Positions 44,353 to 58,600 of a stretch of 64,000 nt of DNA are shown here, one piece after another. The position numbers and the translations under genes were made by a program. How positions within the stretch are numbered: position 1 is the first letter of the stretch; each line of letters begins with the position of its first letter. Source of the stretch: Adineta ricciae. Its lineage: Eukaryota > Rotifera > Eurotatoria > Adinetida > Adinetidae. The notes under the pieces were generated by a model. It was not told where the DNA came from and made no database searches. It saw only the letters and a list, made by a program, of their open reading frames with translations. Where the stretch lies: contig CAJNOJ010000214.1 of NCBI GenBank assembly GCA_905250025.1, forward strand, positions 1 through 64,000. The letters run 5' to 3'.

Positions 44353-47300
44353 TTTCAAAATAAGTCTAGATTTAACGTCGATACTACAGAAGAAGATTGA
44401 TTATTCTAAATGAATAGAAAATCTTAGTGAATCTGAATTGAAATATATTACTTTTATACGCCAAGAGTAGCTCTTACGTGTTCAATTTGCATGAAGTAAA
44501 ACTTTCAAGAATAGTGTGTTTCTTTTAGAGTTAATGTACTGTTCTCGTTTTCAGACTCGACTAAACCGAATGAAAAGACTTTGCGTGCTTTCTATCAAAT
44601 TGTTTCCTCGAGAAAGTTGGCTTTCTTCCCATGAGGTAGATATTGCTGACGCCAACAGTGTTAAGAAGCAAATATGTGTGTCTGGAAAGCTCTCTCAAGT
44701 GAGCAAAAACTGTTTTTGTTTCTTATCGCAATATCACCAACACTTCTAAGGATATAAATAAATGGGTACGTACGTTTGTGATGCGTGCGTGCGTGGGCTT
44801 TTTACGAAGTAGAATAACTGATCAAAAGAGAAGATTTTATCCTAATGAAGATCTCTCTCTCGCTCGTATTGTTTATCCGTTTCCGCTTGCTTCGAAAGAA
44901 TGATGACTGGCTAATAGCTTCAAATAGTTATGTGCTCAATTATGCATGGAAAACTCAGATAAACATCAATAGAGGAAATCAACAATACAGATTAACATAA
45001 AAAGAAGAAGAGATCAAACAAACGGCTACCGAGCCGTTTACAAAATAAATAGAAAAGACAACTAAGCTTGAAGCTGGAGATGACAAAAAAGAAATAAAAT
45101 GACTCGTGCGATTCATGTGGAAAAATAACTGAAGAAACATGTATAAGAAGACGTTTTATAATTTCTCTCATTATGCACGATACTCTTAAACAGACTAAAA
45201 AACTATTTGTTTTTGCTAAGAATATCTTCAAATATGACGTTAGAAAGTTGTCAGTCGGAAAATGAAATGTCTCTTTTCTTTTCTGAAAAGAAAACAACGC
45301 CTCTTCTTCTCCAACAAATACAATAAAATCAACACTATAACTCTTTAAATATCAGTTGATCATAGTGCGGTTTATATTCTGTGAAGAGTGTCTTAAATAA
45401 GAGACAAATGAACGTAGGAGTAGCCTAGGAAAAAGCACAAAAAAAAAGATCAATCATTCTAATTGATCAATAATTAAAGAACTTTTCATATTCATTCAAC
45501 CAAAGTGATCGAAGAGGAAATGAGAAAATCTGAGAAGACGAGAATATTCATTGATATCATCGTTGACAAATGAATGAATATTAAAATGTAAAGATCCGAG
45601 TCTTATGAAACTATTTCCCCTGAGACATATCGTATTCATTACTCAAGAATATGTTAAATTTGTAAAACATTAATGAGTATGTCCTATCAAGGGATCAATT
45701 CTTGTAAAAATCAGTCCTTCCGTTGCAAGACTTTGATTGAATGAATGATTTTTCATTTGATGGAATTCATAGTTTTCAGATGTTCAATCCTATTTTTAGT
45801 TATAGATAAAATTGCCAAATTACAACGGACTTGCTTGTACGGGTTCATCAGGCTACTGTGTAAAAATAGTTCGCAGATGAAGGTGTACCGTGTTTATCTG
45901 ATTGTAAGTTTTTCCTACACAGTTGCACGTCTTTCTGCCTATGACAAGTTAATTTCAAGAAAAAGAAAATTAATAACTTAGAAACAGAAATAGCAATCTT
46001 GAATCAAATTGAACATGGCATTTGATGTTTAAAAAGTGCCATCGGAGATCTTTGGGTTAATGGATGTAAGGGTAGGAGTCATTTGTTTTCATATGTCCAA
46101 TGAAGTGGATGACTGCATTTGAAGAAAGGCAAAATAAAACAACTATTTGCACGCGTGTGGGAGGGTTTTGTCAATGAGAATGAAGATTAAAATAGGAAGG
46201 ATGGAACAAGGTCTAGTGCGTATAGGCCGATTACAAACTGGTTCATGATATTAGCCTACGCTTTTTAGGAAAAAGACTGACGTAAAATATAGGTTGTTGG
46301 ATAGGATAAAATCGCACAATTTCACAATTAAACATGATTTTGAAATTAGTCGAGGCGTGTTCAAGAGAGTAAGAAATCATTAATGACAGGATTTTAATGA
46401 AACAACCGTTTAAGATAATAAACAAAACTCTTTAGACAACAACTGAGAATTCTTTGTTGTGAACAAAATGTCTCTTATACTTCGAGAACAGAATGTGGAA
46501 TTCATATTTAACTAGAGATTGTTCTCAATAAAATCAAACTTTCTAACATGTAGTCTAAACAGTAAATTTGTCAACAAATGATTTCCTCGAAGTCAAAGAT
46601 TTTGACATGCAAGTACAAAGCGTATTATCCTAGCCCACTCAGACGTCTTGTCTTTTGGCTGATACATATTCTGTTGTTCGCGTGGGTACGTAGAGATATT
46701 TTTATGCGTGACCTAAATGTTCCGATCCTGCACGAATTCCGCACGAAGTGCATTGGATACGCACTAGAATGGTATGCAACAATCCAGACAACACGTTTCA
46801 AGCAAGTTTATGCAATTAATAGATCGACATGCCCATGCGCTTCGCTCTAATCGACATTTTCCGTGGGACAGACGTGGAAACCCACTCGAAGCTAATCGAT
46901 TGTAAAACAATTAGAATTGCAAATGTCGATTCGACATCATGGCAACTTCTTTTGAACTAAATTGTTAAACAAAGTCATGCTGAATCGTAAACATACGAAT
47001 GTCTCCTCATATTCCGTTTTCTTTTTCTTCTTGTCAAAAGATAAACATAAAAATCGGTTTTGTTTGTCACTCGACGATACAAACGATGGCAGATATTAAG
47101 ATTCATCTTCCAAACGGAATACAGGACATACAATGAAATGAATAGTACACGCGTGCTATACAAAGCTGAAAGACAATTAACAAAGAAATAATCTTTCTCT
47201 TCAAATCTTCTTACACATATACAAAAAAAAAAGAATTCAGATCATATAAAAGAGAGAGAGAACAAATGTTTTCATGTGTTCATGGATATGTACTATTAAA

Positions 47301-47501
47301 TATTTCGTGCACATACCTTCACACAGTTGTTATACAATAAAATACATTATTTATAGGCGCAAAAGAGAATCAGAAATATGCTAACTAGGGAACCAGGTAT
47401 ACAAAAAAAAAGAAATGAAATGAAATATACGACCCTCACCGGGTTTCGATCGCAGATAAATTTGCTCAAAAGAAAATGAAGAGAAAAAAAGGTACAATCC
47501 G
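44353..47501. other. 3.1-kb interval without a recognised gene
   Basis: No exon is supported. Open frames such as 45745-45981 (+) and 46578-46850 (+) have no domain. The latter contains NVPILHEF and nearby RHFPWDRRGNPLEAN in other registers, faintly like the end of a non-LTR retrotransposon, but not enough to call. It should include the NPF promoter and the AMPK gamma 3' UTR. Confidence 0.5.
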
Positions 47502-50500
47502 TTAATCGATCTTGTCTATTGCCTCATCTTCTACTGGACCATCTTCATTTGAGACACTTATCGTTGGAACAAGCATTTGCATTGATGTTGTTGTTATTGT
47601 ACCTGGACGTGATATTTTTGTCGGTCGGATTACAATATAATGGAGAAGATCAGATAACGAAAGGACACCAATGACATGTTCATCTTGATCGACAACAACT
47701 AAACGATGAACTTCAGCTTTAACGATCCGTTCCATGCAAGTGGACAATGATTCATTTTTGTAACACTTGGCCACGTTTTCCAAACGTTCTTTACGGAAAG
47801 ATAAGGCTTCGCTTATTGTCATATTTAGATTAGTATAGGTTTTATCAGCTGCTAAGCCCTACAGATGGAAAAAATCTCATTACTGATGCACCGAGTGATT
47901 CCTTTCCACTTACAATGACATCAAATTTCGAATAAATATTCACTAATTTCCTCTGAGCATCGACAACCGGTAATGCTGATATACGGTATTTGACAAAATA
48001 ATTAAGTGCCTCAATTACCGTTGTATCCTCCCCGATCTGAACAAACAAGAAAATTCATATAATCGAAAGTTCGACAAGCACTTCCGTTCACATACTATAT
48101 GCATGTTATCATAAGTTCCAACACTGAGTTCTTCCAACGTTTTCGACATGTATGCCGGTTGGGGCCAGTCATAGATCTAAAGCACGAAGAGTTCGATGGA
48201 AAAGAACAAGAACAGTCGTATTGAATACTCACGTATAAATAAAAGAATCGTAAGACTCGTTTGTGTGTGAGAATAAATACGACATTGTTTGTTAGTGGAT
48301 CAACAATTGGTAAACGATGAACGTGATTTTCTGTCAGAATACGAACCGCTTCGAACAAACTAAAATGAATCCATTAGACGATGTTTTTTGTCATTCGTAT
48401 TTCTGATTTACCTATCGGTTGGTTTGATACATAATAGCGGTTTCTCATATTCTCGTAAAACTTCTCTCCATGTTTCGATTCGGTGTTCTTCTAATTCTTC
48501 GATCTTGGTATTGGGTTCTTTGTAATACTTCTCCAGTATCAGAATGAAGTCCGTTATTGTTAACATTCCTGTGAATTTCTGTCGTTTCGTATCCCATAAT
48601 GGAGCGGCACGTACACCATTGTAAACAAGAGCATAAAATGCTTTTTTCACCGCTAATTGGGTATCAAATATGACAAGTTTAGAACTTTTCGGCATAATGT
48701 CATAACATGTATGAGTTTTCATAAAATGGGTATAAACTTCATCGTCACTAACTACAAGAATACAGATGACATTTCAATAAGACTACAGTAGAATTCGAAA
48801 GTTTCTTACTAAATGTATCATCCATGTCGCTGGTCGGCGAACTTGACTAGAAAAAAAAGTTGATTGATGGATTGGTGAAAAAGAAAGTTTGGATAGCGTA
48901 CTGTTGGACGTATGCAATAGGTCGATGGTCGATCTGACGAACTATTTCTGGTGATTATAGTCTGGCCAGAAAATGTTTTACTAACACGAGTTGTTCCACT
49001 CATGTTATTTGGACTTTGAGCTCCTAAAATCAATCAGATAGACGTAGCAATAGAAATAAGAAACATATGCATCATACCGCTCCGTTTCGGGTCTTGAAAA
49101 AGTGACTGAAATGACAAGAGAAAAGAAAATTAAACGTAAGAAAGGAATTGAAGCAGGCGTGGAAAACCTGTTTTTTAATAGTAATTAAGCGAGCGAGCGG
49201 ATAAGCTGTTAAGCAAAGCAAAGTTATCGACGAGAAGATATTTCTTTTCCTTTCATTTATTAACAACTTCTCTTTTCTTTTCTTTCTGTTTAGTCTCATG
49301 TTGGACCTCTGCCAATGATGAATGAATAGTCACTCATACAACACAACATTGACAGAGAGGGAGAGAGAACAATGAATGAGTAGAATAACGAAGGAGAAAG
49401 AGAACCGAAAGAATGTTACGACAAATAATAAATACAATGAACCTATACAATGTGAAGGAGATAAATAACATACCAATAGTTGACTTGTACCTCCGTTTGC
49501 TGTACCTTGTTTGCTTTGTTGTTGAAGGCGACCAAGTGCTGCTTGAATGCGAAGATCATCGTTGCCTTTTGTCATGCGTTTATGATATGAGATTGAAAAC
49601 CCTGTTGGAGCAGATGATAGTGACGCATAATATTGAGAATCGGATGTGGGTAATGCTAGGGCGTTGGGACCGGCACTTGTGTTCTTTCCACTGCCACTAT
49701 TTACTCGACTTCCACCGCGGGTAGTATTGGAACTTCGTACACCGTTTATTCTTCCGTCTTTATGATTCCGCTGTTCACTATCTGACAGTGAACCCGTAGA
49801 AGCGGTTCGCTCATCAAGTTCATCATCGTCATCATCTTCATACGTATTAGAATTGGGATAATTTGTAGTTAAAAGGTTATTATGTACATTTGACCTTTTC
49901 TTGTAATTAGTTGAATTGGAATGAGTTTCAATGGATTTCGTTGTTGTAGTTAATAATGTCGGGAGAGGTTTTTTTGTTTTCTTTGGAAAAAATCTCGAAA
50001 AGAGAGATTTATCAGGTACGGATTGAGGATCTGATTTGGAACGTGAACGTACACGACGAATAAGAAATTGCTTAGCAGCTGACGATGTCGACAAAGTAGA
50101 AGAGCCGGTACTTGTTGCTTGCGATTTATTCGTTGGTACCGCTAAGGAAGCAACGGGCATAGCTGCGCTTGTATGTTGAACGAGAGCAGCGACAACATTT
50201 GAATGTTCACTGATTTCATTAGTTCCATTCGTTCCTCCACCTGGACCTGATGTACTATTTGCTGGACATGATAATACCCCAACGGAATTACTTAACGTTG
50301 TGTTCGGCTTTTTATCATTTGCAATGGTACGGGTTAGAAATACGGCTTGAATACGAGATCGTTTGGATGTTCCATCCGAATTAGTTTTATTGGGCGACAT
50401 TGAACGATCCAAATCCGTTTGATCGGTACCAGTTGTTACTGTTGGATTACTTTCATTCTAAATATATCATGGATGAAAAAAAAAGTTTCCTAGTTTTTAT

Positions 50501-50671
50501 CGAATTTCTGATCTTTTTGACAAAAATTTTCTTCAGTTCGTCTTTCCAACTTACCATTGGTCGAGCATAACTGTTATGATCCATCTCATGATTCGTATCA
50601 TGTTCATGATCATGCTCATGTACCGTGTCGAGTAAAACTGATGTTCGTACTGGATAGTCGCTTGTTGTCAT
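47502..50671 (-). CDS. PRKAG: AMP-activated protein kinase gamma subunit (PRKAG2-like, long form)
   Basis: Ten exons, all in phase: 50671-50555, 50457-49474, 49105-49078, 49023-48902, 48846-48810, 48751-48412, 48359-48233, 48176-48096, 48036-47914 and 47858-47502; about 771 residues. The first ~440 residues are Ser/Thr/Asn-rich and disordered, as in long PRKAG2 forms. Four CBS motifs follow from [24 protein letters not shown] ... [16 protein letters not shown] ... [19 protein letters not shown] ... YSKFDVI and VHRLVVVDQ ... VLSLSDLL. These Bateman domains bind AMP/ADP/ATP and control the kinase; the Asp in LTITDF, YSKFD and LSLSD are nucleotide ribose contacts. The acidic tail is unusual. Two more candidate first exons lie upstream. 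Confidence 0.93.
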
Positions 50672-53292
50672 TATTTGTTAGATACACAATCAATAACTGA
50701 CTGATATGATGAATAGTAAGATAGGAAAACGTATTCCTACTCGATTTTTTTCTCTTTCTTTAAAATAAAAAAAGACTATATTGTAATTACATGTAGCAAC
50801 CGTATCTTCAATACTCGCGTCTATAAATGCGGCGAGAAAAGAAAAAAAAAGAGAAATGACTGACTGAATGAATGATGATAGAGACTATGACGCATTCACG
50901 CACTATTCTCTTCTTGCTTGTTCTCGTACGTACGAAGAGAGGAAAAAATGTATATATTCGTTCTTCGTGGATATATACATATAAAACTATATCTCGATGT
51001 ATATGCTCTCATTCTGTTGCTTTCAAACGTAAATAGAAAGTAGAGATGGACGGATGAACACTACGAGAACGAAATGAAATGAAATCTAAACTAATCATAT
51101 TTCGTTTTCTTCGTCGTTTTTGATATTCAGCCAACTGAAATGTTCAATTAGGAGAATGAATGACGGTCACCTTTATCTTATGAATGAAGATTGATATCTT
51201 TCGTTTTGTTCTTCCTTCTTTTCGTTCTTTCTCTCTCTCTCTCTCGCTGCATATTATCATTATCATTCGAACAAAGTCCTCTAGTTAAAGCAGAACAAGA
51301 AGAAAGACAGAAAGAAAGAAATCAAATGGTGAGTAAGGGAACGTGAAAGGACGCATGTCTCCTAAATTCAGGATAAAAAAATCTGTAGAAGGTAATACGA
51401 AACCTTGCAGATATATAATCACGTTCCATTGTCTTTCTGTTTTTTTTTCTCGAAAGATGTAAAAGTGTCAATAAAATGGCTTCTTTCCCTGAAAATAGAG
51501 TGAGTAGAACATTCTTCTTTTTCCTGTTCCTAGTTTATTGATTCACAAAACAAGTCGCGAGTAGTAGCAGTAGTTGCAATGAGTCTCGTTTTTCTCTGTC
51601 GGACGTCATATATTGCACATTCGAAGGGACGGATGAAATATGCGTGATGGGAAAAAAACCGGCTGCATTTTTCTTTCTCCTCTTTCGCATATATACGCAC
51701 AATCAGACAGACCGGTTTCTCTTTCGATGCTAGTCGTAACTCTACTCATGGCATCGTCTTATTTGCTTGTCATCTATGAAATAAACGGCATAGGATAGAA
51801 TAGAAGTTCTTTCGCCTTTCACTTCCTAAAAATTTCTCTCTATTGGTTGTAGTCGAACAATAAGAATAACGTTACAAATGACAAGAGTGAGGCAGAAGAA
51901 GAAGGCGAGAAAGAAGGAAATATTATTGACGAAAAAAAGAAAAAATGATGGCAAAGTAATTCTACGAAGAGAAAATGAATACAATTCACTTAAATCATGT
52001 CTTGATATTCGAAGGTCAAATATACGCACATAGTGCAAGAGGATGATCGAGAAACACGAATATTTATAAGCGTCATCAATCAGTGTCACTTCTTTTCATA
52101 TGATGACGATGAAAATATCATCTACATGCTTTTTTTAAGTTTCTACACAAAATCAACGTAGAAAACTTGTTTTCTTTTTAAATTGAGGGTAAAAGTACAG
52201 AAAAGAACACTTGTCTTTGTGGATAATGAACTTGCACACGTTATGATTATTCATACTCGTTGAGTCATATCTTGACGTATGACGTCAATGGTTTTCTTCA
52301 AAATTCCGATAGTAACTTCACGTATACACTTCCGCGCATAGAAAAGAGCATCTATCATTTAATTTAATGAAGTAAAAGGAATTTGTTCTTTCCTCAAGTA
52401 TCGATCGGAAAGTTTCTATTTTTTGACGTTAGTCACTTTCGTTCTCAATATAGATCACTCACAATCATGCCTGATGAAAAATGACGACGGGAAAATCGGC
52501 CTACATATATTTAACGGATCAAATGATGAGAAAAAATATCGAAAATGATGTGTATTTGATCTATAAAAGTCAAATATTCATTTTTCTCTTTCCTCCGCTG
52601 CTAAATAATAATTTTTTCTTTTCACTGCAACAATGCATTTATTTAGTCAACATTCAACGATGCTATTCTCACACAATGTACGTGAATGTTTCATCACAGG
52701 TATGCTATTTTTTCATACCATTGAAAAGTTAGATTATTATTTAGTCGTACGTATTTCATTGTTCGAGAGTACTTTTCATCTTACTAAAAAAAAAGAGCTC
52801 TTTAATAACGGATGATTTTGTTTCTATAAACTGTAAGGAGAGACGGCTGAGACTAAAGTCTGATTGAGATCAACTACGGAATTGTGACGTGTTTCATCAA
52901 TAGTTCGTTTGACTAGTCGATGCAAAGTAATCACGTCGTTAGTAATTGAATAGAATAGTTCTTTTGACAATCGCAAACAAGTAGACGAAGTTTGCCAAAG
53001 AGTCTGTTGAATTAACAAAATACAAACAACATCAATTCAGATTGAATCACATCTTTCACCAATCTTCTAACAAAGATATCGTGTTAATTTACTTTTTCAT
53101 CATACTAATTCTACGTTGAGTTTCGCTGGAAGAAGTCTTATGTTGCTGTTCAGTGGATTAGCTTTTCCATTATGTCTCGATTTAACAATTACGAATGTCA
53201 TTGTTCTTAATCAGGAAAAAATCATGAACAAATGCTTTGTTCGAGTGGACGGAGATTAGGAAAAAGCAGGATATAGCATTTCTGATAATTAC

Positions 53293-53412
53293 CTCGTAGA
53301 TCGTTTCGAGATCTTGTTTATCAGATGTGGAATATCGTCGTACGCGATCGTCCGTTGTAAAATTGAAGGTATTTACAGGCGCAAAGAGAGTATTTCGTCT
53401 CTCGCACGTCAT
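53293..53412 (-). CDS. Candidate alternative first exon of AMPK gamma (1b)
   Basis: ATG at 53412 opens 40 codons (MTCERRNTLF ... KQDLETIYE) ending at GAG|GTAATT in phase 0. Exon 2 of the AMPK gamma gene (from 50457) also begins in phase 0, so this exon could replace exon 1. The Ser/Arg-rich composition matches the disordered N-terminus. No other nearby acceptor fits better. Confidence 0.4.
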
Positions 53413-54215
53413 TTTCAAACAAATTTAATAAACACCGGATGTTTTACAGTAAGACGTTGATCAAATCCATTTACACAAATGCACCACCCGTGTTGAATAT
53501 TTTTGGTTTACTAAGCAGCAGTTGTAAATCTCGTCTCGCTTCTTTCCTTCTCTTGCTCTACGTTTTTCTTTTCACATCCGAACACCATTACTCTCTTTTT
53601 TTTGTCAGTTAGAATAGGCAAGAAACTTTGCCTGCTGGCGTCTTTTGTCGTCATTGCTAACAGTATTTTTTTCATCTCAACGAAGAAAAAAAAAGAAGGA
53701 ATGTGAGCGTAGAGAAGAGAACTAAGAAAATTCCTATTTATTGATGACAATCACGTTAATAAGTACAGTAGTCATTTTAGCTATTCAATGCGATGCGATG
53801 CGATGTATCATATATCTTATCTCTGTTGAGTACTCTCATTTTACACATAATTTTTATTGAATTAAATCTTTCTCTTGTTCCTGTTGCAATACTGTTATTA
53901 AAAAAAAAGGAATTTCATCAGCGCTTGTAATGACTTTTCAGTTGTTGTTTGGAGAGGCGAGAAAGGATAAAAAACAAAGAATAACTTTCAACAAGAAGAA
54001 CGTGCTATTTTGCTTTCTATTTCAGTTGAGTTTTACACAAATAGAAGTACTTCCACTCAGATGTCGATGATCATTATACATTTAACGACTATTCAAAAGA
54101 ATAGAAAAATATGAGAGAAAGCCGAACTTTGCCCGTGCAATTTTAATCAGTCAATGCATTTTTAAGCTGGAAAAGCAAGCGATAAGCACATTGAGCTAAG
54201 CTGCGTTTCACTTAC

Positions 54216-54428
54216 CTCGTCAATCGTATGAAGTTCGGCATTAGGACAGGATACATGTAAGTATTTCTTGTCAGGTACACTGAATCGTCGCGTACGTCGA
54301 GCAAAACCTAGAATTCCTGTATTTGTTGTGCTCGTCGTTGTTGAATTTTGACGTTTGCGTGATGATGTTGTGAACACAGAGATAATCTGTTTTCGTATGC
54401 TCTCGGGATCTACTGAATGTCGTCGCAT
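54216..54428 (-). CDS. Candidate alternative first exon of AMPK gamma (1c)
   Basis: ATG at 54428 opens 71 codons (MRRHSVDPES ... AELHTIDE) ending at GAG|GTAAGT in phase 0, a consensus donor. It contains basic RRHS and RRFS stretches that fit basophilic kinase sites. Its end (HTIDE) resembles the end of exon 1b (ETIYE). It can splice in frame to the exon at 50457. Use as a PRKAG isoform start is inference. Confidence 0.45.
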
Positions 54429-55618
54429 GGTAATCAATGTCGTTTAGTTACATATACCCTTTCGAATATCGATCTACGAGACGAAGAAAGACAAGAAATC
54501 AAAGAACGTAATACGAAAGTACAAGAGACAAATCGAGTACGAAGAGATAGTATCGATGGTTAGCACTTAAAAAGACGAGGAAATTGAGAACATTTGTCGA
54601 GAAGGTGTGATATTCTTCATGAAGTTGCTTTTCTTTCAGAGAATATTTGAATATGCAAGGTACATTTATTCATAGGAATAAATAGGAAAAAAAGTACACA
54701 AAGAACAAAGTTCGTGTACTCTTTCGTTTTTGTTTCATATCTCAACCGAAACTCGTTACACAAAAAAAACATGGTTTTCTGTATTCGAACGCGTGAAATA
54801 CGTGATTGATATAAACATTGTCTATCTTGTCAATATACAAATGGCGTCGTTAAGAAAAGTGCAAGTAAAGGTTGTCGATACGATCAATATATACATACAC
54901 AAATAGATAAAAAAGAGACACTAAGAAAGTATCTCTTATCTTCCGAATAATCTGCATCCGACAATGAAAGTTCTAAATGCCAACGAAAGAAAAAAAAATC
55001 TATATCGTATTACCGTATGCCGGTTGGCTATGTTTAATATAAAAAATCATCGGTTCGAATGTATTTACTGTGTGTATATATTGACATATAATCGAATGTC
55101 GCAAATACATTCGATTAACTAATCTATATATGTTTGCTGTTGTTGTTTTTTTCTATTTTGAGCAAAAAAATCGTGAAATTGCTTTCTATTTTTGATTTCT
55201 GAATGAGTCACCTGTTTCGCGAAATTCAAATCTCATTTGCCATGTCATTTGTATCTTACATCGACAATCGGTGTCAAGAGTAGAATGTGACCTTCAAGTA
55301 CGTACGTCTACACAACTCATCAGTTGTCGTCTGTCAGACATAAATAGCATCATGCTTTCATTTTTGGGATATTTCTATACAGACTCATAGCGGTTTTTTA
55401 TTTATATCTTCGATTCACAGCAAGAAAGTTTTGAAAAACAAAGTAACGAAGAATCACATAGCACATCGATTCACCAGAGAAGAAAAACGTAAAAAAGAAA
55501 GAGAGAGAGTAGACATTGGATGAAAGAAAAAGAGAGAGAGAGAGGAAAAAACAAAGTGAGATTGTATGTGGTAATTGTCATACGCACACGAAGAGACTTA
55601 AACGATGAAATATTGGAA

Positions 55619-58600
55619 TTAAACACTCGTATCCGATGTTAATAGATTTCGTACTGGTGGAGATGAACTTGTTGGATTTAGTGAAGCAATTTGTCGTTTG
55701 CGTTTAGTTCCACTCGTTGAGACTAAATTGGAGACATTGGTTGTATTGATTGAAAGAATCTGACTAGATGCCGAGCAAGTTGACGAAAGAAGAGGAAAGG
55801 AATCCGATTGAAAAAATGCACGTAGACGATCACGATCACGTTCGAGTAGAGCAGCACGTGTCCGTGTTGTGTGTGAAATAATCGAAGCAACTTCTTTAAC
55901 TTTGACGGGAATCATTGAATGATAGTGATGATTGAGAATAGGCGATGGTAAATTACTCTTAGTGATCGTGGACAATTCATGATCGTCCAGACATAAATGT
56001 ACAGCTATGCGAGTACACGGAGTTGCAGGTGTTTCTTTCTGATCGAGTTGATGTTTTTGTTGAAAAGTTTCATTGGAAAGAAAAAATTCTTCGATGCGTA
56101 CGGCTTCATCGTTCGTTGAGAAGTATCCAAATGTTTCACGAATAAGTGCTTCGAGATATTCATCATTGGAATTCGCTCGGATTGATAGCCAATTATTTTC
56201 AATGTATCGTTGGTAATAATAACGACCTTGTTTACTCAAACAAAAACCTTTGTAACATTCGATACGTTCGTGTAAACGAATAAAATTGTTATTTAAAGTA
56301 AAGAAATCTAAAACGCGATCGATATGAACGGGATCTTGAACGTAGGATAACCCGTAAGCACAACGTAGACGATCATCACGACGTGGACGTTGTTCCCACA
56401 GCTTGAACAGATTATTTAAATCGTTTTCTGATGCATGGTGAGCAACAATTGCACATATCGGCCAGAGAACAGTTACTGATGAATCATTTAAATATACAAG
56501 TAATTGTTCACGTGACTTAGAAACGATTGTCGGATCATGACCAATAGTTCCTATTGACAAAAACAAAAAAGATTGATATCGAGATAGGGATTTGTGTTGT
56601 AATTTACCTAAGATAACTAAGAGAAAACATCTCAAGCGCCCACGTGCAATCGAATCGTTGTCATTCGGGATGAAACCAATTCTTTGATATAAAGTTCGAT
56701 GAAAGAATAAAACGAACTGTCGATAATAATCAAATAGTTGCTTATCATACTCCAGAAGTGTACCGATTCGTATAATATTGCTTTCAATATCTTTCCAAAC
56801 AAGCTCATCATCGACTTCATCGACATATCCATTCAATAACAAATTGAAATAATCAACCAACGATGTAAATCCACCCATGACTAATGCGTACATGTCGTTT
56901 TCGAGATTAAATCGATCGAAGGTACTCAATTCTTGTTTAATCATCGCTTGGATCAGTTGTTCTAACATATCCGAAGAATAAAATACGCGATAAGGACCAC
57001 CAGAACAGATGTTTAGCTTGAACCAATTCGATGCCAAAGATGAATATCGACGTTTTTTTACTAATGGTTCAGCATCATCATCTTTTAGTGAAGAAAGAGA
57101 AGAAGAGTTGGTATTAATACGAAGAACATCGTGTTGTTTCGCCATTAGATATTTGATGACACAGTCATCCGACTGGTTTCTAATTATTGTTATCGGAATC
57201 ATCCAGTTTGAGTCTCCGACATTGGATTGTTGAATATCAACATGATGTTTTGTGTCACATATGAGATCACTTGTTTTGATACAATGACACGAGATTTTCT
57301 TCTCATCGGAATGTTTTTCCTGATCATGACCTCGACAAAAACTCATCTGTTTCAACTCCAAATCATAAGTGCCTAGAAGAGACGAATTTATACAAAATAA
57401 TAGGATGCTCTATCTTACCAGTCGTTTCATCGTGTCCAAGCATCTTCACTTGTACGACTGGATAGCTTTTCTTCGTACACCAACTATGTACTAATTGTTC
57501 TAAAACAGAATTGCGCTGATCGATCGATCGATTGAGAGCATGTGAAATTTTACTTATTGGTAGTTTCGTTGTTTCTTCTACACATGTCCAAAAATCAATC
57601 GCAGTTGCTGTGCGATACGAATACCGACGTAGAAACAATCGAATGGATTCGAGAAACTCATATTGTCCAATGAACAAATGTAACATACGCATCAAACATG
57701 AACCTTTCGAATAAATATAACCTTCAAAGGAGAAATCTTTCTCATCAATATCATCGGCTTCATTGTGAAGAATATTAATGCAATAATCAAAATAACGAAC
57801 GAATTGAGTCGAGAAAAACTCTGAGAATACATTGTATTCGGGAATGATATAATCTGTTGCTAAATATTCGAACCATTTAGCAAATCCTATGCAGAAAAAT
57901 TCGCTACAAAAAATTCGAATCGAGACACTGAACTGACCTTCAATAACATAAACATCATTCCACCAATGAATGCTCACTAAATTGCCGAACCATTGATGAG
58001 CTATTTCATGTGTGACTGATTGACATACATTACGATACTGAACACTGATAGCGTGATCTTCATTGATTAACATTTCTTCTTCCTAAAACATATTCATTGG
58101 TGCTCGATGGCAAAAACCTTCGTTCTATGAGGAAACCTTAAATAGTATAAGCGCCCAATCTTCCATGGCAGGATAGAACAGATCTGGCACAGCAACGAGA
58201 TCAAGCTTAGCCATGGGATATTCAATTTGAAATAGGTCAGCATAATAATATAGAGCTTTGCGGGCACAATTTAATGCAAATGTTGCTTCGTGCTTTCTTC
58301 CAGGCAACGTGTAAGCTGTTAGTTCAATTGGAGCTAATCTACACGACGAACAACGATATCGATATATTATTTCAAAGACATTATCAGTGATACTAACTGA
58401 GAATCTTTATTCAATCGTTGAACAGGTTCACTTTTCACCATATCAAATTCTCCGATGACAAAACACAGGAGAAAAGTTGGCATTAATGGTGTACGCTGGA
58501 ATCGTATTCGTTTCGTTTCGCTGTTCATCAAATGATCTTGAGAATAAAGTTCGGGCATGTTTGACAATGCTTGCATATGTCTCGGTATATCGAGAGTTAA

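Larger units (their letters stand above)
50672..55618. other. 4.9-kb region upstream of AMPK gamma, with alternative first exons
   Basis: Apart from the two candidate exons listed below, I see no gene. The region is rich in TC/GA simple repeats (about 51230-51245, 55500-55545). An open frame at 52824-53018 (-) lacks a start and splice sites and is not called. The long spacer fits several promoters for one gene. Confidence 0.45.

Noticed and set aside
46578..46900. Possible non-LTR retrotransposon 3' remnant
   Set aside because: Only a few residues (NVPILHEF) are suggestive; no reverse transcriptase motif, poly-A tail or target duplication was seen.
47438..47465. tRNA-like GGGTTTCGATCGC stretch
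   Set aside because: No anticodon or D-arm pairing is found around it and no acceptor stem closes.
49413..49724. 103-residue plus-strand frame
   Set aside because: It lies antisense to AMPK gamma exon 2, which has strong coding and splice support.
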